DNA of 64,000 nucleotides from Paramecium sonneborni (Eukaryota; Ciliophora; Oligohymenophorea; Peniculida; Parameciidae), in contig CAJJDN010000045.1 of NCBI GenBank assembly GCA_905182985.1, positions 489,099 to 553,098 on the forward strand, given 5' to 3'. A model generated the notes under the pieces. That model made no database searches, was not told the origin of the DNA, and worked only from the letters and a program-made list of their open reading frames with translations. A program made the translations under genes and the position numbers. Every line of letters starts with the position of its first letter. Position 1 is the first letter of the stretch. Below, piece by piece: positions 59,303 through 64,000 of this stretch.

Positions 59303-61382
59303 ATGAAAAATAAATAAAAAGAGATAACAGATATTACAGCATCATTTTTTAATATAATTTATTATAAGCACAGTTTATATATTATTGATTATATTGATTT
59401 TTAAGTTCTAATGTATAAAGGAGCAGATAAATTTTGTTAAATCAAGAATTAATTAATTTACTTTGATAATAATATTTAAATATAATTGGATAGGAGTTTA
59501 ATTGATGAATTTTCATAATTTTTTGAAATTTTTCATGTTGTGAAGACACATAAAGAATTTAATAAATATTAATATTAAATTAAAATGATATAAGATGTGA
59601 ATTCATTTTTTGACAATCCTGAGATTATAGGTAAATCAAATAAAATATGGTAATCTGTTGATTTAGATATATATAATGTAAAATATATTTATTAAACGTT
59701 ATAAAGAATGACAACATCGTTTTTTAAGAAGACTGTCGCAAAATCAGTAAAAAATCCAAGAAACTTAAAATGATGACAATCTAATTAGGAAATGAACATA
59801 TATATCATATAAAAGACTAAAAAATACATTGCCTTAATATAACAGTGGCAGTGATGACTACTTACAAACATGATTAATTTGGCAATATTATAAGAATAGC
59901 TAGGAATGGAAAATATTTCGATTTATAATTAAATGAGTATGCTGTATTCAAAAGTATGATGTCATTAAGATGTCTATAAACAACTTTTCATGATGAATTT
60001 GGAGTGACAAAGATGATTGGTAAAGGAAGTTTTGCAAAAGTTTATTTTGCTACTAAAAAATCTACAGGAATCAATTATGCTGTTAAAGCATTCAATAAAG
60101 AATTCATGTAAGAATAATACAAAGGAAGAGAATCTTTAGAGAATGAAATCAAAGTGATGAGACGTTTAAATCAAGAAAATCTTGTTAAATTATACGAAAC
60201 TTATGAAACATAAAATTCAATCTATTTTATATTAGATATACTAAAAGGAGGTGAATTATTAACTAGAGTTAAGTAATCTCCGTTGACTGCTACTAATTTA
60301 TAAAAATTAATGTACAATTTGATGAAAGCATTATGTCATTTGCATTCTAAAAAATGTATGCATCGAGATTTGAAACCAGAGAATTTATTATTAAGAGAGA
60401 AAGATAATGATACTGATATAATTATTGCCGATTTTGGATTAGCAAGTTTCTTAAATGAAGATATTTTATTTAAAAGATGTGGAACTCCTGGATTTGTAGC
60501 TCCTGAAATATTAATGTATAAAGAAGGAGATCCTTTTTATGATGAAAGATGTGATGTATTCAGTGCAGGTGTTATATTTTATGTTCTTTTAACAGGAAAG
60601 TAGCCATTTTAAGGTGGAGATTATAAATAAATTTTAAGAGCTAATAAGAATTGTGAAGTTAATTATGAAATAAAATAGATATAATGTGTAAAATAAATAG
60701 ATTAATTAATTTAGGCTCCCATTTAATTAGTTGATTTATTAAAGAAGATGTTGTACCCTGATGCAAAGACTCGTGTATCATCTGAAGAATGTTTAAAGCA
60801 TCCATATTTTAAGGAAATCTTTAAGGAATAAGATTTAATAGATATATAAGAGAGTTTAAGAGAATATGATAAAGATTTTGTTTATGGTTTAGGTAAATAA
60901 TAAGGGTAATATTGTTGATAATAAAGTAGTCCACCAAGTTAAGTTGGTTCAATGCAATTATAATAAAGATTACCAGCTTTAAATGGTAGAATAGATACTA
61001 TGGGTTCATTTTCAAATGTATCTAACAATGGATCAGTTACAAGATTAGATTAGAAACCACAATAGATATAATAGAGTAAATTCAGTTAATTTGGAAGTAT
61101 TAACAAATAATAAGCTCAATAAGATGCAAGTAATTAAATAGAATAAAGTTATATATAGATTCACCTGCAATGAAAAAGAATATGTAATCAGATTTACGTA
61201 AAACAGCTTTAAAAAATTCATATTAATAACAATTTAATCAAATAAGTAAAGATGATGATTGTATAAATGATGATGCTGCTCATTTAGAGGATGCAATATC
61301 TAAATTAAATTCTTAAACACCTAAAATGGGAGAATTAAAAAAAGCAAATTCATATAAAATACCAAAATCATCTATGGAATGA
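59303..61382 (+). CDS. CaMK-like Ser/Thr kinase with N-terminal extension
   Basis: Exons 59303-59677, 59707-60905, 60927-61129 and 61159-61382 (introns 29, 21 and 29 nt) give 666 residues. Residues 1-220 form an extension of unknown fold. The first 125 residues join through the 29-nt intron, and ATG 59770 is an alternative start without them. The kinase domain runs about 222-500: MIGKGSFAKV, NYAVKAF, MHRDLKPEN near 343, IADFGLASF near 366, CGTPGFVAPEI, HPYFKEIF. All catalytic residues are present. The tail is Ser/Gln-rich (SPPSQVGSMQLQQ, SNVSNNGSVTRLDQ) and may be phosphorylated. No EF hands are seen. It converges on the 231-aa gene with 13 bp between stops. Confidence 0.85.
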
Positions 61383-61395
61383 GATATTTCTATAA

Positions 61396-62119
61396 TCATT
61401 GATCCCTTTTGCCTGAAAATATTTTATTTATCATTTTCAATTATTGTTTAGTCTATAAAAAGGATACAGGTTAACCAATATTTGGTAATTTGTTTTAAGT
61501 TACTCTTAATTATTATTATTATTTATTAATTGTTTATTTTAATTGAAACTATTACATAAATTATTCTTTTGAACATTCATTATCTTTTATAAAATTACTC
61601 ATTGTTTCTCTTTTATTTTATCCACTTAAGATTCTTGATCCTTATCTAAATCCTTAACTTGAGTTTCTTTAAGAGAATATTTCTGGTAACTTTTTTAACT
61701 ATTTGAAAGGTGGACTTTAATTATTATCATTATTCTATAAGAATTCATTAATTAATTTAAATTGATTTCCAAAACTAAATTATTATGCATAACTAGAACG
61801 TTGATTAGAATTAGAACTTAATATTCTAAAATTGTTAGGTTTTCTATCCTCAGAATTAGTATATAATTCTGATCTTTTTCTAATTCCATAAATTTAAGGA
61901 GGAGTATGTTATCCTTCAACACCAGAATTATCAGAACTTCTCTTGGATGTAGTTCTTTAAATAATTATTTATTTAATATTACATCTAAGTTGAAGGATTA
62001 GAAACATTGTTTTAAATTGGATGTTTTAATTATCTTCTAGTATGAATGAATTTCTATTTTCTGCTTTAATTATCAACAGGAAAGAAAAAGTTTGCTGTCT
62101 TTTCTAACTCATCATTCAT
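61396..62119 (-). CDS. Unknown Ser/Asn/Gln-rich protein (231 aa)
   Basis: Two exons (minus: 62119-61983, 61954-61396; 28-nt intron) give 231 residues. Composition is low complexity with many possible phosphorylation sites (TTSKRSSDNSGVEGQHTPP, RILSSNSNQRSSYAQQFSFG, QSPPFKQLKKLPE). No structured domain or membrane segment is visible. It could be a kinase substrate or adaptor, but this is only suggested by composition. It is convergent with the CaMK-like kinase (13 bp) and divergent from the CS-domain gene (59 bp). Confidence 0.65.
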
Positions 62120-62178
62120 CTTTGATTTATTATAAACTATCTTAATACTTAATTATATTATAATTATTATTATTAAAT

Positions 62179-63128
62179 ATGATTATCTTATTATTTCCAT
62201 TTATATATGCTCAATTACTATATCCATACCCATTAAATCAGTCTAATCAAACTCTTTCAATTATTTCAGATATTACCTAATAAAAGCAATGTATACAATT
62301 ATATCAACAATCTAATCATTAAAATATTATTCATACATAGTACATCCATCATTATTAATAAGATTATTAATCTAAGCCATACTCAAATAATGGATCAAAT
62401 GTTCCAAAATTGCCATTAAATATTATAATCATATACAATTTGATCTATATCCAACCTTCTAAAATATCAAACTTAATTATAATACTTAACTTAATCAAAC
62501 ATTTTTTGAAATTTTAACTAAACTTTTACCATCTCATTCCCCTTATTTAAATGTTTTAGAACCATGTTATTTATGGGCATAAAATATGACACATGTTTTT
62601 TTAAAAATTAAATTTACTACTAAAATTGATATCCCTGGAGCATAAACTATTAATCATTTTTAAATCAATATTACTCAACCCTCTTTATATCTTGAAGCAT
62701 ATTCATTTGAATTACTAAATAGATATGTCTTAAGAATTTAAACTTATAAATTTATGAATCCTAATTATTTTCATTATCAATTTGTTGAATTAGGCTAAGT
62801 GATTATTGAAATCTTAAAAAGTCCATCTCCTTATTTTTGGAAAAATATTCATTCAAACATCATGTACAATCCATCCAATTAATATATATGGTGGGATATG
62901 TATTATTAATATAGAGGCTAATTAGAAGTAGCATTTGGATTGTTAGAAGATACTGAAAATAAAAGAGAATTAATTGAAAGATAAAAATTATCAGAAGAAA
63001 TAAAATTAAGAGAAAGCAAAAAATAATTTGAAAAAATAAAGAATGATAATTAAGAATTATATAAATAATTATATTGTAGATATTGTAAACCTATAGATGG
63101 AGACTAATGGTCAAGTTGGATTATTTGA
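62179..63128 (+). CDS. Secretory-pathway CS-domain (p23-like) protein
   Basis: Two exons (62179-62339, 62363-63128; 23-nt intron) give 308 residues. Residues 1-12 (MIILLFPFIYAQ) look like a signal peptide. After a helical linker, residues 125-240 have the pattern of a CS/p23 beta-sandwich: CYLWAQNMTHVFLKIKFTTK, INHFQINITQPSLYLEAYSF, and VIIEILKSPSPYFWKNI, the usual closing strand before a WxxL-type end. An N-glycosylation site (NMTH) lies in it. A charged coiled coil follows (KRELIERQKLSEEIKLRESK), then a C-terminal CRYC segment. CS domains bind chaperones or clients. The signal peptide implies a lumenal role, which is unusual for p23 proteins. It is convergent with thioredoxin (16 bp). Confidence 0.68.
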
Positions 63129-63144
63129 TTATTATTATATATAT

Positions 63145-63518
63145 TCATTTTATTGGAATTTGTTAAAATAATTCATCTAAACTATTATGCAAGCCTGTAA
63201 AATCACCAACTCTCCTTCCATTTAAAAATAATATAACAGTTGGTATAATTTCAATACTATTTTCATTTGTTAAATATTCATATAGATCAGTATCCATATT
63301 TATGAGTGTCACATTTGGATGCGCTATAGCTTTTAGCTCTAATATTGGAGCCAATCTTTTGCATTGTGGACACCAACTATTAAAATTAATGAGACTATCA
63401 ATTACGTTTTATGAAAATTTACAAGGACTGGTTAATTAGCATTTATCACATCATTTTCCCAATTGATGAAGTATTTAATATTTCCAAAGCTTTTAATTAA
63501 TTTGTTTAATCTATACAT
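63145..63518 (-). CDS. Thioredoxin, probably mitochondrial, CPQC active site
   Basis: Two exons (minus: 63518-63406, 63376-63145; 29-nt intron) give 114 residues, normal for thioredoxin. The fold markers are PVLVNFHKTWCPQCKRLAPI, with the redox pair Cys40/Cys43, the cis-Pro loop EIIPTVILFLNGRRVGDFTG, and a final helix. The active site is WCPQC instead of the canonical WCGPC, which should shift its redox potential. The first 20 residues (MYRLNKLIKSFGNIKYF) are basic and amphipathic, consistent with a mitochondrial targeting peptide. The intron falls just before the active-site Trp. Convergent with the CS-domain gene. Confidence 0.88.
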
Positions 63519-63709
63519 AAATTTAATATTGAACGATAATTATAATTATAATTTCTTTCCATCTTATAATTGTTAATTCAGATCTCAATTTGATATTTAC
63601 GTTTATAATTTAAATAAGCAAACTTATTCATGAAATTATAATTTATAAATAACATTTATCTAACTTATTCTTCAAAAAATTTATAAATCATAAAATACTA
63701 TAATAATTG
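63519..63709. other. Short AT-rich spacer
   Basis: This spacer lies between the thioredoxin start and the transposase-like stop. It contains short inverted-looking AT strings (for example around 63540-63560, attataattataat). No terminal inverted repeat could be confirmed without the other end of the element. Confidence 0.4.
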
Positions 63710-64000
63710 TCATTATAAGCGATCATTACTCTTCTCTTTTTAAAACTTTCCTTATAATTGGAAACAATTATGTATTTATAAATATAGTCCAATTGTAGTC
63801 ACTTAAGGAAACATCTTCAAATGATGTTTTAAACAATTCCAAATTTTCTCATTAAGTTTGAATTATGGAGTATAAGGTGGAAGAAATTAATGAGGAATAG
63901 CTTTAAAGTCTTTCATTTTTATATAGCTATGAGGTATTTTAGAATTATCCAAAATAAATTTCTACTTTTAATCGTAGTACTACTTTTTCATACATTTATA
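63710..64000 (-). mobile_element. C-terminal fragment of a Tc1/mariner (IS630)-type DDE transposase
   Basis: The minus-strand frame ends at TGA 63712-63710 and runs off the window at 64000. It reads KFILDNSKIPHSYIKMKDF, then FLPPYTPQFKLNEKIWNCLK and HHLKMFPQVT. This is the C-terminal block of the Tc1/mariner/IS630 superfamily: the second catalytic Asp in LDN, and the third acidic residue in the LPPYSP-x(n)-E-x-x-W context (here LNEKIW). The frame is intact over the visible 97 codons. Such elements are normally removed from ciliate macronuclear DNA, so it may be a remnant, a retained germline copy or a domesticated gene. The rest lies beyond the window. Confidence 0.8.

Noticed and set aside
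59770..59773. Overlap of a 156-aa ORF stop with a kinase start codon, as in translational coupling
   Set aside because: A 29-nt intron (59678-59706) joins the upstream ORF in frame to the kinase, giving one 666-residue protein, which fits the genome style better.
63540..63560. Possible terminal inverted repeat of the transposon
   Set aside because: The AT-only palindromic string is expected by chance at this base composition, and the other end is outside the window.

Overview
The window looks like macronuclear DNA of a ciliate, most probably a Paramecium-type oligohymenophorean. The DNA is very AT-rich. Every long coding frame uses TAA and TAG as glutamine and TGA as the only stop. Genes are interrupted by very small introns, 17-29 nt where the junctions are clear, starting GT(A) and mostly ending TAG. 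Intergenic gaps are often tiny. Ordinary ORF callers see only fragments, so gene models here were rebuilt by reading with the ciliate code and placing introns where the frame and family conservation demand them. Species is inference.

Layout. 1-2.5 kb: a small unknown gene family (two intact copies around a degenerate one). 3.1-4.8 kb: ATP-dependent PEP carboxykinase. 4.9-10.3 kb: Sac1-like phosphoinositide phosphatase and a convergent sorting-receptor-like membrane protein, both broken up by duplicated contig ends. 10.3-13.7 kb: two divergently transcribed protein kinases (one CaMKK-like). 14.6-17.3 kb: an unknown gene and a heat-shock-factor gene, again duplicated around an N. 17.8-20.7 kb: a degenerate kinase (pseudokinase) and a possible beta-barrel protein. 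20.8-24.5 kb: a 105-aa protein, a GDT1/TMEM165 transporter, ribosomal P0 and a multi-exon protein. 24.5-27.3 kb: SIZ/PIAS SUMO ligase and a pelota pseudogene. 28.9-31.1 kb: uS9-type (probably mitochondrial) ribosomal protein. 31.2-43.4 kb: one giant HUWE1/UPL-type HECT ubiquitin ligase of about 4,020 residues. 43.4-49.8 kb: a 7-TM protein, unresolved coiled-coil genes and a membrane histidine-kinase-like protein. 50.7-53.1 kb: cysteine-rich surface-antigen-like protein. 53.4-56.3 kb: a nuclear-type charged protein and an FG nucleoporin. 59.3-63.5 kb: CaMK-like kinase, an unknown protein, a secretory CS-domain protein and thioredoxin. 63.7-64 kb: the C-terminal end of a Tc1/mariner-type transposase running off the window.

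Four single-N positions (6209, 8987, 15895, 58080) are each flanked by 1.06-1.33 kb direct copies that look identical. These are most simply unmerged overlapping contig ends, so the true locus is about 4.8 kb shorter. The genes are mostly housekeeping functions (protein modification by SUMO and ubiquitin, signalling kinases, translation, membrane traffic) with no operon logic. I found no convincing new multi-gene system. The most unusual items are the HECT ligase (catalytic Cys codon split by an intron, long Gln-rich insertion inside the catalytic domain), the pseudokinase, the pelota relic, the transposase remnant and the repeated pattern of convergent genes only 12-16 bp apart.
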